From the NCBI GenBank assembly GCA_964398035.1, contig CAYNLI010000008.1, forward strand, positions 1 to 42,446: a DNA stretch of 42,446 nt, read 5' to 3'. A program made the translations under genes and the position numbers. Source of the stretch: Saonia sp964398035. Its GTDB lineage: Bacteria; Bacteroidota; Bacteroidia; Flavobacteriales; Flavobacteriaceae. The notes beneath the pieces are model-generated. The model saw only the letters and a list, made by a program, of their open reading frames with translations, did no database searches and was not told where the DNA came from. Positions 31,961-40,787 of the stretch are shown piece by piece. Each line of letters begins with the position of its first letter. Within the stretch, counting starts at the first letter, position 1.

Positions 31961-32696
31961 TGCACCAGTAGAATTTTTTAATAACCTGCACAGAATAAGT
32001 GTTACTGTGGTAGGAGCAGGAGGGACAGGTTCGCTTGTCATGTCCAGATTGGCACGTATACATATGGTGCTTGTCGATATGGGCTACAAAGGCCTGAATG
32101 TGCTTTTGATTGACAATGATACTGTTGAAGCAGGAAACATAGGTAGACAAATGTTTACCGAGGGAGACATAGGTAGTTTTAAATCAGACGCCTTGATATC
32201 TAAAATAAATATGGCTTTTGGCTTAAACTGGGATTCTTTACCAGAGAAATATGTTTCTGGAACAAGAATAAAATCTAATGTAGTAGTGTCCTGCGTAGAC
32301 AATATTCCATGTAGAAAAGCAATAGCAAAACATTTCTACGACTACAAAGTAACAGGTCAAAATCAGCACCAAAAACATTTTTTATGGTTTGACTGTGGTA
32401 ATGGGAAAAATTTTGGTCAAGTAATAATGACCGATCGTATGCATAAGCTTCCAAGCGTGTTTGATATATACGGCGACTTGTCAAAACACAAAAGAAGGAA
32501 GTCCGTGCAAGGGGAAGGATGTTCTATATGGAACAAGCTTCAAGATCAATCTTTGTTTATTAATGACGACATAGCCGTAGCCTTTGGGGAAATGTTTTGG
32601 ACACTGTTAAGAGATAAGCGGATTGACTATCACGCTGCTTACATGAATCTTGATAGTTTTAACAGAAATAAGGCTCTTATAAAAAACATTTCTTAA
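31947..32696 (+). CDS. PRTRC ThiF-family protein, E1-like activating enzyme
   Basis: 249 residues. A Rossmann fold with VVGAGGTGSLV (Gly23-Gly28), LLIDNDTVEAGNIGRQMF (Asp56, Asp58, Asn64, Arg67), the catalytic Lys79 in FKSDAL, and VSCVDNI (Asp118) matches ThiF/MoeB/E1 adenylation domains. The C-terminal GEGCSIWNKLQDQSLFINDD with Cys192 and RDKRIDYHAAYMNLDSFNR match the PRTRC ThiF family more closely than ThiF or MoeB, and Cys192 is a candidate E1 thioester residue. It overlaps the E2-like gene by 14 bases. Confidence 0.88.
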   Translation: MDYYNAPVEFFNNLHRISVTVVGAGGTGSLVMSRLARIHMVLVDMGYKGLNVLLIDNDTVEAGNIGRQMFTEGDIGSFKSDALISKINMAFGLNWDSLPEKYVSGTRIKSNVVVSCVDNIPCRKAIAKHFYDYKVTGQNQHQKHFLWFDCGNGKNFGQVIMTDRMHKLPSVFDIYGDLSKHKRRKSVQGEGCSIWNKLQDQSLFINDDIAVAFGEMFWTLLRDKRIDYHAAYMNLDSFNRNKALIKNIS

Positions 32697-32702
32697 AAGT
32701 AG

Positions 32703-32733
32703 TTCACATGTTCCGATAACTATCGTATATTTG
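32703..32733 (+). promoter_or_regulatory. Promoter for the IHF-like genes
   Basis: TTC at 32703-32705 (TTG expected), a 20-base spacer and TATATTTG at 32726-32733, a full -7 match, in the gap between the E1-like gene and the first IHF-like gene. Confidence 0.65.
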
Positions 32734-32750
32734 ATGTTATAAATAAAAAG

Positions 32751-33077
32751 ATGTCAAAACTAAAAATAGCAAAAAGAATCAATGATCAACTGGGAATAAG
32801 AAATAGACCATTAGTGCATTCGGTGATTAAGCAGTTGGTGGAGAATATAGAGAAAGACCTATTAGAAGGAAAGGATTTTACTATTTATGGGATAGCAACT
32901 TTTAGTACTTATATAAAAAAGGGTCGACAATATTCTGATAACATAACATCTCTTTCTTCTCCTGAAACAAAAAATAGAGTTATTAAGGACAAGGACAAAC
33001 ACTATCCTAAAATTAGGTTTCATGGAAAGTTTATCGATAAAGTGAAGTCCAAAAAAATATATTTTGGGAATGAGTAG
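32751..33077 (+). CDS. IHF/HU-like DNA-bending protein, first
   Basis: 108 residues. The N-terminal helices (LKIAKRINDQLGIRNRPLVH, then IKQLVENIEKDLLEGKDFTI) and GIATFSTYIKKGRQY fit the HU/IHF fold. The C-terminal end (KIRFHGKFIDKVKSKK) fits too. It should bend DNA, as a dimer with itself or with the next protein. The stop overlaps the start of the second gene. Confidence 0.75.
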   Translation: MSKLKIAKRINDQLGIRNRPLVHSVIKQLVENIEKDLLEGKDFTIYGIATFSTYIKKGRQYSDNITSLSSPETKNRVIKDKDKHYPKIRFHGKFIDKVKSKKIYFGNE

Positions 33078-33375
33078 AAGGAGTAGAGGAAGAAACAAAG
33101 AAACTTTTACACAAGACCAGGCAGAGTCCAACTACATAAGAGACGTTGGAAGCCATCCAGACTATCTAGAGCATATAAATAAAACAGCTATTAAATTAGG
33201 GCTAGATAAAAAGGTGGTAGCAGAAGTCTTAGACCACTATTTCCTTGCCATCTACAAAAGAGTTCATATTCTAAGAAAAGAAAAAGTGCTTAGAATTAAT
33301 TTATATGCATTTGGATTCATAGATGTATTATTATTTAAAAAACCTATTAAAAACAATAAATCAAATTTAAAATGA
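33070..33375 (+). CDS. IHF/HU-like DNA-bending protein, second
   Basis: 101 residues from ATG 33070, overlapping the first IHF-like gene by 8 bases (a TTG 6 bases upstream is not needed). A basic tail at the start (MSRRSRGRNKETF), then INKTAIKLGLDKKVVAEVLD and YKRVHILRKEKVLRINLYAF, match HU/IHF. Two consecutive subunits suggest a heterodimer, as known for IHF. Paired IHF genes are a recurring feature of crAss-like phages. Confidence 0.7.
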   Translation: MSRRSRGRNKETFTQDQAESNYIRDVGSHPDYLEHINKTAIKLGLDKKVVAEVLDHYFLAIYKRVHILRKEKVLRINLYAFGFIDVLLFKKPIKNNKSNLK

Positions 33376-34418
33376 GTAGAAGTTCAAAAGCTCCAAGAGG
33401 GGTACAGAGAGTTCCATTAGAAAATGTAAAAAGATTACCTGTCGGAATGCAGGTGGCAAGACTATTTGGCGTAGTCGAGAAAGGAAGTCATTTGAATAAA
33501 ATAAGTGGAAAGTATCAAAACAAAATTACTTTGTTTTGGGAGTTCCCGTATTTATGGCAAATGAGGTTTGACACGGACGAACAGCCCACACCTCAGTGTA
33601 TCAATGGAACCTTTACATATTCCTTCCATGAACAAGCTAATTTAAGGGCGTTTTTGGTTGGGATGTTAGGAAAGGATTTGTCTCAGGACGAATGGGATGA
33701 TTTCAATATGTTTGGTATTGCAGACAAATATTACATTGTGAACGTTGTAGAGGTCGCTAAAAAAGATGACCCCAAGGTTATTTATCAAAATGTAAAAAGC
33801 GCGATGCCATATGACCCAAGATTTAACATAGAGGGGGTTGACATCATAAAACATAACCCCACAATGTTGTACAGTATCTCAGATGGCTTTGAGAGCGATT
33901 ATTTTGTCAAGATATACTCTTGGCTAAGAAGAGACATTCAAGCGTCTAAAGAGGGCTTGGAGCATTTACAGGCTGGAGGTGTATTTGCTGAGCCAGTACG
34001 AAAAGATTCAAATGCAACGAATGTAGCTCCGCCACCTGTTAACCAGCCTAAAATGAGCCAGAACACACAGGCTTCCGTGGCAATGGCCCAACAGCCTGGA
34101 TTAGCTGCCCAACCTCAGCCCGGTTCTCCCGTTGCCCCAGCTAGTGCTGCTCCTGTTGATTCAAAACCAAAATTAGAAATGATCGCCACAGATTTTTCTT
34201 TGGAGCAGTATTTAGCCGTGCCGGGATGGTCGGAACAAAAATTGGTGGATGCAGGCAAAGCAAGATGGGCGCAAGTGGCTCCAACAAGCCCTGTTGCGAC
34301 AAACGGCGGACAACAAGCAAGTCAGCCTTTAAGTCATGTTGCCAATCAACCGGCAACAACCGCACCGACCATGAACATGGGTGTAGATGAAAGTGGTCAT
34401 GATGATTTGCCATTTTAA
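33372..34418 (+). CDS. OB-like, putative ssDNA-binding or replication accessory protein
   Basis: 348 residues. The first 150 (PVGMQVARLFGVVEKGSHLN, KITLFWEFPYLWQMRFDTDE, FTYSFHEQANLRAFLVGMLG, KYYIVNVVEVAKKD) resemble a phage family with an OB-type fold, in which the phrase SLHEKANLR-like is typical. A Pro/Gln/Ala-rich linker and an acidic tip (ESGHDDLPF) follow, like the tail of ssDNA-binding proteins; the final Asp-Asp-Leu-Pro-Phe recalls SSB tails. Two proteins in this window could thus share the SSB role. It overlaps the IHF-like gene by ATGA. Confidence 0.55.
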   Translation: MSRSSKAPRGVQRVPLENVKRLPVGMQVARLFGVVEKGSHLNKISGKYQNKITLFWEFPYLWQMRFDTDEQPTPQCINGTFTYSFHEQANLRAFLVGMLGKDLSQDEWDDFNMFGIADKYYIVNVVEVAKKDDPKVIYQNVKSAMPYDPRFNIEGVDIIKHNPTMLYSISDGFESDYFVKIYSWLRRDIQASKEGLEHLQAGGVFAEPVRKDSNATNVAPPPVNQPKMSQNTQASVAMAQQPGLAAQPQPGSPVAPASAAPVDSKPKLEMIATDFSLEQYLAVPGWSEQKLVDAGKARWAQVAPTSPVATNGGQQASQPLSHVANQPATTAPTMNMGVDESGHDDLPF

Positions 34419-34421
34419 ATA

Positions 34422-34874
34422 ATGGAATTCGTTGCAAAAATAAATTCAGAAAGTGGGGAGTTTGATTTCCCCACTTCTGTTATGAAAGCTCAATATAAAG
34501 AGGTTGTTGATTTCTATAGGAAAACTGGCACGTATTTTAAATTTTCTTTGATAGATGACATAAAGCCGTCTAATCAAAACCAACATCAACTTTACAAAAG
34601 AATATTGATGATGTGTGTTGAAAACACTGGTAGCGATTATAAAGAGGTCAATGCTCATTTTATGAATCTGTGTTTTCCGAAAAAAGAGTTTTCAGGATTA
34701 TTCGGCAAAGAAATCTTAGTCGCTCCTAGAGACATTGAAAGTCTCAACATGAAAGAGTTTCAAGAAACATTGGACAAATGTATATTGGAGGCGAATAGTT
34801 TTTTTGAAATGAATTTAGAATTATATCACGACGAAAGAGTAGGAACAATTTTGACTAATAAAAGAAACAAATGA
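34422..34874 (+). CDS. Unknown replication-region protein, possibly NinB-like
   Basis: 150 residues, with a beta-rich start and helices from SNQNQHQLYKRILMMCVENT on, and ILVAPRDIESLNMKEFQETL. This layout recalls phage NinB-type recombination proteins, whose end has an L-S/N-x-x-E-F helix, but similarity is faint. The neighbours are DNA-processing genes. Confidence 0.35.
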   Translation: MEFVAKINSESGEFDFPTSVMKAQYKEVVDFYRKTGTYFKFSLIDDIKPSNQNQHQLYKRILMMCVENTGSDYKEVNAHFMNLCFPKKEFSGLFGKEILVAPRDIESLNMKEFQETLDKCILEANSFFEMNLELYHDERVGTILTNKRNK

Positions 34875-35053
34875 TTAATATATGGCCGTTATTCATAGGA
34901 GCTGGTAGGTTGGGGACAATTTGGATAAGAAACCACCATAAGAAAAAAATTTTCATGACAGTGGTCACACTTGGGTTCTTGGCGTACCACTTTCATATTG
35001 AACGAGAAAAACATATTAAACAGAAAAAACTAAAAGGGTATAATGGACATTAA
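34871..35053 (+). CDS. Small membrane protein, unknown
   Basis: 60 residues with one hydrophobic stretch (FMTVVTLGFLAYHF) and basic flanks (RNHHKKK; KHIKQKKLKG). It overlaps both neighbours (4 bases upstream, 11 downstream). Not recognised. Confidence 0.4.
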   Translation: MINIWPLFIGAGRLGTIWIRNHHKKKIFMTVVTLGFLAYHFHIEREKHIKQKKLKGYNGH

Positions 35054-36401
35054 ACCGACAGAGGGGCAGGAGGTTGCTGTTGATAAAATGAAGAGGTTTT
35101 TAAAGTCCAGTGATAGGATATTTAGATTAACAGGTGCTGGGGGAACTGGAAAAACAACAATTATCAGATGGGGTCTTGAAGAGCTCTTAAAATCCGATAT
35201 AAAACAACTTAATGGGTTAAAAAAAAAATCCGACTATTCACATACACCGAATGTGTTCGGAATAACCTTGGCTCATAAAGCTAAAGTTCCTTTGCAAAAA
35301 TCCATACCTTTCTGTTCAACATTTGCTTCTGCATTTGGAATGAAAGAGGGTTATGATAAGGCTACTGGTGAGCGCATTTTTATTGTTGACAAAGAGAAAA
35401 TATCCAAAGCAATGTGCAAGCGACCTGTAAAGGTTTTTGTTGTTGACGAATTTTCAATGTTCTCAAAGTCAATGATAGATATGCTTTTAAAGGAAACCAC
35501 TATGTATTCCAAAATAATTATCATGGGGGATCAAGCACAGTGTCCTCCTATACTTCCTAGTGGAGTTCTGGACAATGATAAAGACTCTCCTTTCTTTTAT
35601 ATGGACCTTCCAGACAGTTGTTCACACGAGCTGCTGGAACAGATAAGACAGACTGATGGAAATCCCATAACAGAATTAGCGATAAAAATAAGGGAACTTA
35701 TTTTTGATGACCCAACGCCTCAAAAAACAAGAAAAATAATCGATTTCATGAAAGAAACGAATCTTGTGGATGGTAAAGGATATGGTTCATGTTTATATCC
35801 AGAGCTGTACGACCTGTATAGGGATTGCTCCAAGAATTATCTTGACACCAAAGTAATAGCCTACAGAAATAACGTTGTAGGAGAGTTGAACACCAACCTT
35901 AGAAATTACATACACAACTATCCTACTGATATTTTCATAGAGAATGAATTGGTATTTATGCAAGCGACCTATTTTGGATATGATCAAAACAGTAACCCTT
36001 TTCAGTTTTATAATTCTTCTGAATATATAATAAGACAACTTTCAGATGGCGCTATTGATGGCGTCAATGTAATGTGGGCATTTCTGGAAGACGGTAGGGC
36101 AATGGCTGTTAAGACAGGTGTGGTCGGTGACTATAATCATCTAGTATGGTTGCAGCACAAAGAAAGTTATTCCAAAGTAAAGGACTGGAAAGGCATGCAC
36201 GGGTTCTGTGATCAGTTCGGTAGTTTCAGCTATGGATACGCCCTTACAGTATATAAGGCGCAAGGAAGCACCTATAAGACTGTTTTTATTGACGCCAATG
36301 ACATCTTTGGAAGAAAGGTGCTTAGTATCAAAAGAAGATTACAGGCGGTATATACAGCACTCACAAGAGCGAGCGATAATGTTTATTTTATAAAACAATA
36401 A
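35043..36401 (+). CDS. Dda/RecD-like SF1 helicase
   Basis: 452 residues. Walker A GAGGTGKTT (31-39), motif II VFVVDEFSM, motif III KIIIMGDQAQCPP, a C-terminal YGYALTVYKAQGSTYKTVF (motif V/VI region) and YTALTRASDNVYF (motif VI). The motif set and size match phage Dda-type 5'-3' helicases, which start replication or remodel forks. It lies between small genes and the flap exonuclease in the replication arm. Confidence 0.9.
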   Translation: MDIKPTEGQEVAVDKMKRFLKSSDRIFRLTGAGGTGKTTIIRWGLEELLKSDIKQLNGLKKKSDYSHTPNVFGITLAHKAKVPLQKSIPFCSTFASAFGMKEGYDKATGERIFIVDKEKISKAMCKRPVKVFVVDEFSMFSKSMIDMLLKETTMYSKIIIMGDQAQCPPILPSGVLDNDKDSPFFYMDLPDSCSHELLEQIRQTDGNPITELAIKIRELIFDDPTPQKTRKIIDFMKETNLVDGKGYGSCLYPELYDLYRDCSKNYLDTKVIAYRNNVVGELNTNLRNYIHNYPTDIFIENELVFMQATYFGYDQNSNPFQFYNSSEYIIRQLSDGAIDGVNVMWAFLEDGRAMAVKTGVVGDYNHLVWLQHKESYSKVKDWKGMHGFCDQFGSFSYGYALTVYKAQGSTYKTVFIDANDIFGRKVLSIKRRLQAVYTALTRASDNVYFIKQ

Positions 36402-36402
36402 T

Positions 36403-37245
36403 ATGGAAAGAGTATCGATAGCGCCTAAAAATAGACCTATAGAGCGAGCTCAATTTAAAAAGGTGGGTCTTATAGATGCAGATTTTTTAAAGTACCACGT
36501 TACTCTTGATATAGAAAAGTTCTTTAAAAGAGGTGGTGACCTTATTGGTAAATATGGTGAGGACTATGTTTATCATTTTACCAAGAAGAAAATGGATGAA
36601 AAAATTAACAGTAAATTTTCCACTTGGGGAAATCTATATTGTTTCAGCGCCCCATCCAAAAACACCTTTCGGTTCAATATTTCTTTAGAGAAAAAATATA
36701 AAGGAAATCGAAAAGGGAAAGACGAGAGTTATCCAAATCAATTCGACGATATGGCCAAGGTCGTTGAATGTGTAGGTAGACATAATACTGTCGTCATGTA
36801 CCCTTGGCTTGAAGCTGATGATTTATTGTCTTGTCTTCAAAATGAATATACAATGATATATTCCTATGATAAGGATATGAAGCAAGTTGTGGGTTCTCAT
36901 TATAATATGGATTTCAATAGATTAGATGAAATATCAAATGAGCAAGCAGCTTGTTTCATTGCTTATCAGTTATTGCGCGGAGATACTGGAGACAATATAC
37001 CGGGCTTTCCTGGGATGGGTGAAAAAAAAGTGGCCTTATATTTAAAAGACATACGCCCAGCAAAACAGATCCAGGCATGTTATGATATCTACATAAAAAA
37101 TTTTGGAATATTTAAAGGGACTGAAATGTTCGTAGAGACATGGAACCTTGTAAAGCTAAGAAGCGACAGGGGAACTTATTTTAAGGAAACTGTAGATGTA
37201 GCTTTTAGATTAAGAGATGAACTGATTAAATCAAATAAATTATGA
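36403..37245 (+). CDS. 5'-3' exonuclease (flap endonuclease family)
   Basis: 280 residues. The N-terminal GLIDADFLKYHV, the acidic EADDLLSCL, YSYDKDMKQVVG and the helix-three-turn RGDTGDNIPGFPGMGEKKV are the core of FEN/T4 RNase H-type exonucleases. The enzyme removes RNA primers and flaps. The gene is 1 base after the helicase and overlaps the next by ATGA. Confidence 0.88.
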   Translation: MERVSIAPKNRPIERAQFKKVGLIDADFLKYHVTLDIEKFFKRGGDLIGKYGEDYVYHFTKKKMDEKINSKFSTWGNLYCFSAPSKNTFRFNISLEKKYKGNRKGKDESYPNQFDDMAKVVECVGRHNTVVMYPWLEADDLLSCLQNEYTMIYSYDKDMKQVVGSHYNMDFNRLDEISNEQAACFIAYQLLRGDTGDNIPGFPGMGEKKVALYLKDIRPAKQIQACYDIYIKNFGIFKGTEMFVETWNLVKLRSDRGTYFKETVDVAFRLRDELIKSNKL

Positions 37246-38414
37246 GTGAAGAAAAAGAAGTGATACAAGTTTTTTCAGAGGAACAAATTGAAGTGTTGCC
37301 TGAAGAAATACAAACTGAGGTAGCTTACCTGTCAACTAATGTCAGGCCTTCGGAATTAGCTTTGTTTAATCCCGTAGTACAAGCTCTTATTAATTTAGAA
37401 GAGCTTACTTCCATCAAGTATGTTCCTTTAACAGCAGAAGACCCTGATAATGAAAAAGACCACAAGGATTCTATAAAAGCCTATAAGGAGGCCAAAAGAA
37501 TTGTTGGGTCTTTTAATTCTGATGCTGGAAAAGCCAAGACAAAAATGAAACAACCTTATCTTGAGATAGGTAAACATATTGTTTCTTTTGAAAGAGCCTG
37601 CAAGGACAGGGCCAAGCTTATTCTAATGTCCATACAGGCGGAGTTCAAACCTTACCTAGATGCCGAAGAAGCCAAGAGGTTGGCTGTCATAAAGAAAAAA
37701 GATGATGCTATTAACGCAAGAGCTAATGATGCGCTTGAAGTTGTTGCTTCTCAGAAAGCTCAAATAGATCAGGTGAAATATTTGAACATAGCCAAGTATG
37801 ACGTCATTATGACCAGTAAGGCGGCTCATACAGCTGAATTAAACAGCTTGTCACTTACTGCCATTGAAAAAGCTTTGGGCGACATAAAACACTGGAACTT
37901 TCTAGTGGTAGTTGTTCACAATGAATTGATGGGTCAAGATAATTGGGACAAGCTTACGGAGGCACAACAAAATGATGTTAAGAATGATTATGACAATTAC
38001 GTTTCTGAAATAACCAGTTTGTACCAATCCAGGAAAGAAGAGCTTGTTATAAAAAACAGTAATGCGATTAACGCTGCTAAGGTAGAAGGCAATCTGCAGG
38101 GGCAATTGGAAGCGACTAAGGCAGAAGATGTTCCGCAAGAACCTGTTTCGTTTGTTCAGGATACGGATGCGCCAGCTCCGCCACCGATAAATGAAATTGC
38201 TCAGCCAGAAACATTTAATGCTTCCCTTCACAAAAAGACCGACAAAGAGGTTATTGTTGAATTGGTCTCCATTGTTTCAGATAGCGCAAGACAATTTGGC
38301 TTGACAGCGCTGACACTAGAAGACCCTCTTTGTGTCCAGATAGCAAAAGACATGGAAAATATGCTTGGAAAGGCAGTTACATATATTAACCCTAAAATAG
38401 ATTCATTAAAATGA
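37242..38414 (+). CDS. Coiled-coil protein of the replication arm, unknown
   Basis: 390 residues, mostly helical and charged. The stretch RIVGSFNSDAGKAKTKMKQP and YLEIGKHIVSFERACKDRAK resembles phage proteins annotated only as coiled-coil or DUF1351-type; the similarity is of pattern only. A Pro-rich linker (DTDAPAPPPINE) separates a final domain. Recombination or DNA-end roles are possible; none is shown. Confidence 0.5.
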   Translation: MSEEKEVIQVFSEEQIEVLPEEIQTEVAYLSTNVRPSELALFNPVVQALINLEELTSIKYVPLTAEDPDNEKDHKDSIKAYKEAKRIVGSFNSDAGKAKTKMKQPYLEIGKHIVSFERACKDRAKLILMSIQAEFKPYLDAEEAKRLAVIKKKDDAINARANDALEVVASQKAQIDQVKYLNIAKYDVIMTSKAAHTAELNSLSLTAIEKALGDIKHWNFLVVVVHNELMGQDNWDKLTEAQQNDVKNDYDNYVSEITSLYQSRKEELVIKNSNAINAAKVEGNLQGQLEATKAEDVPQEPVSFVQDTDAPAPPPINEIAQPETFNASLHKKTDKEVIVELVSIVSDSARQFGLTALTLEDPLCVQIAKDMENMLGKAVTYINPKIDSLK

Positions 38415-39058
38415 TTGTACTTAAATTTCCGCCATTGAATAAATTGGTGATGAAGAACACAGCTGAACTTGAAGAACTTGACCCAAAAAGAGGGATTGCT
38501 GTTTTAAATGGCTATGCCGTAGTAATGAGTCACAGAAGCATAATCTTTTTTGACTTACATTCTTATTTTGTTCACGAGAACAAGATAACCGATCCAGGCG
38601 TTATGGATGACCTTAAAGAAGTCATTGACTTTATGAACGGCAATTTGTTTTTAACAGCTTTCTGGGAAGAGCTTACCAAGGGAGCAGCTATTGAAATTAC
38701 GGATAGCGAAACAATGAAGCTTAAAGGCGTTGTTCACAAGGATTTGCATTACGAACAAAAGCCTTATGAGCAATCTGTCATTATTGAAGCTCTTAAACAG
38801 AGCATGGGAGACCCGATGCCGATACCAAGAAGTGCTTTGTACGTAGAGCCTTTATTGGAAATACTTTCCAAGCTTGGTCCAAAAGTCAAGAAAGATACCA
38901 TTGCTTTAGAGTATGTGGGGGTTAATACCAGTATACGATTTACCTTTGACGAAAGTCCTTGGATATACGGAATTATTTCTGCTGATCCAATGGTGACGAA
39001 CAAAGGATTTATGTTCAGCGCCCTAGGTATCTTATATGCTGAAATAAACGGAGAATAA
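38411..39058 (+). CDS. Unknown protein of the replication arm
   Basis: 215 residues with mixed alpha/beta content (MIVLKFPPLNKLVMKNTAEL; FTFDESPWIYGIISADPMV). Not recognised. The start overlaps the previous stop (ATGA). The alternating strands could suit a clamp-like fold, but there is no motif. Confidence 0.5.
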   Translation: MIVLKFPPLNKLVMKNTAELEELDPKRGIAVLNGYAVVMSHRSIIFFDLHSYFVHENKITDPGVMDDLKEVIDFMNGNLFLTAFWEELTKGAAIEITDSETMKLKGVVHKDLHYEQKPYEQSVIIEALKQSMGDPMPIPRSALYVEPLLEILSKLGPKVKKDTIALEYVGVNTSIRFTFDESPWIYGIISADPMVTNKGFMFSALGILYAEINGE

Positions 39059-39082
39059 TTAATCGTATCTAAGAAATAATAC

Positions 39083-39799
39083 ATGGGAAAAACTGAAAGA
39101 AATAATATTGAAATGTACTTTGAGTGGTACCTGAACGAGCTTAAAGATGCTGGCTATATTCATAGATATACAAGAGAGGCCGAAACCTTTGAGCTTTTTC
39201 CTCAATATAAAGCTTACAGAAACAAGCGCCATAAAACCAAAGAGCCTACCGTTGAAGAATTTAACTTGCTGCAGAAATTAGTTTATACATATGATTATCG
39301 AATCTATTGGGAAAACAAATCAATGTATTTGTTTTTTCAGGAAAGTGATTTTTCAGACAGAACAAAACTTCAATTGCAAAAATACAACCATACATTGTTC
39401 TGGGCTCAGTATGATGCTGAAAGTAAAATGTGGGTTAGCGACGTGGACGTAAAACCTGTTCCAAATGCCGCAAGGTTTTCAAAAGGCCTTAATTCTTATA
39501 TTACTTTTCCTATTTTGCAAAAAGCATTGTTATGGCTTTATGGTAGATACGTAAACAAAGTGGTACCTATCCCGTCAAGAAGTTCTGGAAACACTTTAGC
39601 ATTGTTCCCCAATTCTTTTACACCTATACGGTATTTACATACAGACAAGGCCACTATGGCCAGAAAAATACACTTTAGGACAATTACCATGGCAACGTAT
39701 ATTGACGAGCGTACAAGTTATATAAAGCAGATGGATCTTATCGTTAAAAAAATAACCGATAATAAAGTTAAACAAATAGATATATTCAATGGCAAATAA
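39083..39799 (+). CDS. Putative PD-(D/E)XK-type nuclease
   Basis: 238 residues. The start YFEWYLNELKDAGYIHRYTR and FELFPQY recall a group of phage nuclease-like proteins. In the middle, FWAQYDAES, then MWVSDVDVKP, gives an Asp...D-x-K like the core of the PD-(D/E)XK fold, followed by ITFPILQKALLWLYGRYVNK, a helix seen after that core. The fold call is tentative. Resolution or processing of recombination intermediates would fit the neighbours. Confidence 0.45.
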   Translation: MGKTERNNIEMYFEWYLNELKDAGYIHRYTREAETFELFPQYKAYRNKRHKTKEPTVEEFNLLQKLVYTYDYRIYWENKSMYLFFQESDFSDRTKLQLQKYNHTLFWAQYDAESKMWVSDVDVKPVPNAARFSKGLNSYITFPILQKALLWLYGRYVNKVVPIPSRSSGNTLALFPNSFTPIRYLHTDKATMARKIHFRTITMATYIDERTSYIKQMDLIVKKITDNKVKQIDIFNGK

Positions 39800-40016
39800 C
39801 GTAAAATCAGTACGTAAATCTTTTAGCTCTCAAACGGTATTTAGTCTTCAGGCGTTAAAGGTTTCTCCACTTAAAATGGCAGAATATTTTTTCTATGCGG
39901 GTTACCGGGCGTCTATAGATAATTCATTGATAATGGTTAAAGAGCTGTCCGCTGATGAACAGTTATTAAAAATTGTTGAAATAGAAGAGGAACTTAAAGA
40001 GTATTTTGAATCATGA
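39789..40016 (+). CDS. Small unknown protein
   Basis: 75 residues (SLQALKVSPLKMAEYFFYAG; LLKIVEIEEELKEYFES). Overlaps the previous gene by 11 bases and the next by 4. Not recognised. Confidence 0.45.
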   Translation: MANNVKSVRKSFSSQTVFSLQALKVSPLKMAEYFFYAGYRASIDNSLIMVKELSADEQLLKIVEIEEELKEYFES

Positions 40017-40264
40017 ACAAACCGTACAAAATAACACTTGCAGATTTTCTCGCAAAAGAGTTTTGTAACAACAATGGAATTGTATGTGAATTTATACCTG
40101 TCAACAATGAATCAAGAGTTATTATTATTGATGAAAACAGAACTGATAAATCAAAAGATTTTTTTATACTGAAAAAACCTTACACCTATGGCCAGGAACA
40201 AGAAGCCCTGTATGAAACTTACAGGGCTATAACAAGTAAATTTCAAGACAATGGAAATATTTAG
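40013..40264 (+). CDS. Small unknown protein
   Basis: 83 residues with a strand-rich middle (NNGIVCEFIPVNNESRVIII). ATGA overlap with the previous gene and a 14-base overlap with the next. Not recognised. Confidence 0.45.
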   Translation: MNKPYKITLADFLAKEFCNNNGIVCEFIPVNNESRVIIIDENRTDKSKDFFILKKPYTYGQEQEALYETYRAITSKFQDNGNI

Positions 40265-40787
40265 AATTACCATTAAAAATAGCAAACCAGACGAGTTTGC
40301 AATTATCTGTATAGATTCCAGATTTTGCGTAACAGAAAACGAATTTTTAGATGTTATTGCCAAAATAGAAGGGATCACCCATGTAAACGGCAGGGATAAA
40401 TATCATTTGTGTCTGCATATTGCCGATATGTTTAAGCCAATTGAGGTTTCTGAAAAAATAAGAAAAGTAATTTCTTTATATGCTGAAGAAAGGGGATTAC
40501 TGTCTGGGCTTAAATTTTCAGAAGAAAAGACCAAAGCGAATGTTAGTGATTTTCTTAGCTATGAATATCCTGGTCGTGGTATGCTTGACAGAATAATGGA
40601 CGAAATTGAAAAAGAGGAGCAATTGAAAAAATCCAAAACCAATCTAAATCTTAAATTCAAAGACAAGACCAATTCTCAAATATTCAATATGAGAAGAATG
40701 GCCGTAGGTGAAGAGGATTATGAGAACGCCGCTATATTTCAAAAAGAACTTATAGCAAGAGGCGTGGCTAAAGAGCCAGAGGATTAG
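40251..40787 (+). CDS. UVR-motif protein
   Basis: 178 residues. The C-terminal end NMRRMAVGEEDYENAAIFQK fits the UVR helical hairpin (M-x3-A-x5-Y-E-x-A-A) known from UvrB and UvrC and from adaptor proteins. The first 130 residues are unrecognised and lack helicase or nuclease motifs. The motif suggests binding to a Uvr-type or other partner. Confidence 0.55.
   Translation: MEIFRITIKNSKPDEFAIICIDSRFCVTENEFLDVIAKIEGITHVNGRDKYHLCLHIADMFKPIEVSEKIRKVISLYAEERGLLSGLKFSEEKTKANVSDFLSYEYPGRGMLDRIMDEIEKEEQLKKSKTNLNLKFKDKTNSQIFNMRRMAVGEEDYENAAIFQKELIARGVAKEPED

Noticed and set aside
31947..32696. ThiF or MoeB of cofactor synthesis
   Set aside because: The C-terminal GEGCS...LFIN region and the adjoining Ubl and E2-like genes fit the PRTRC ThiF family; no thiamin or molybdopterin genes are near.
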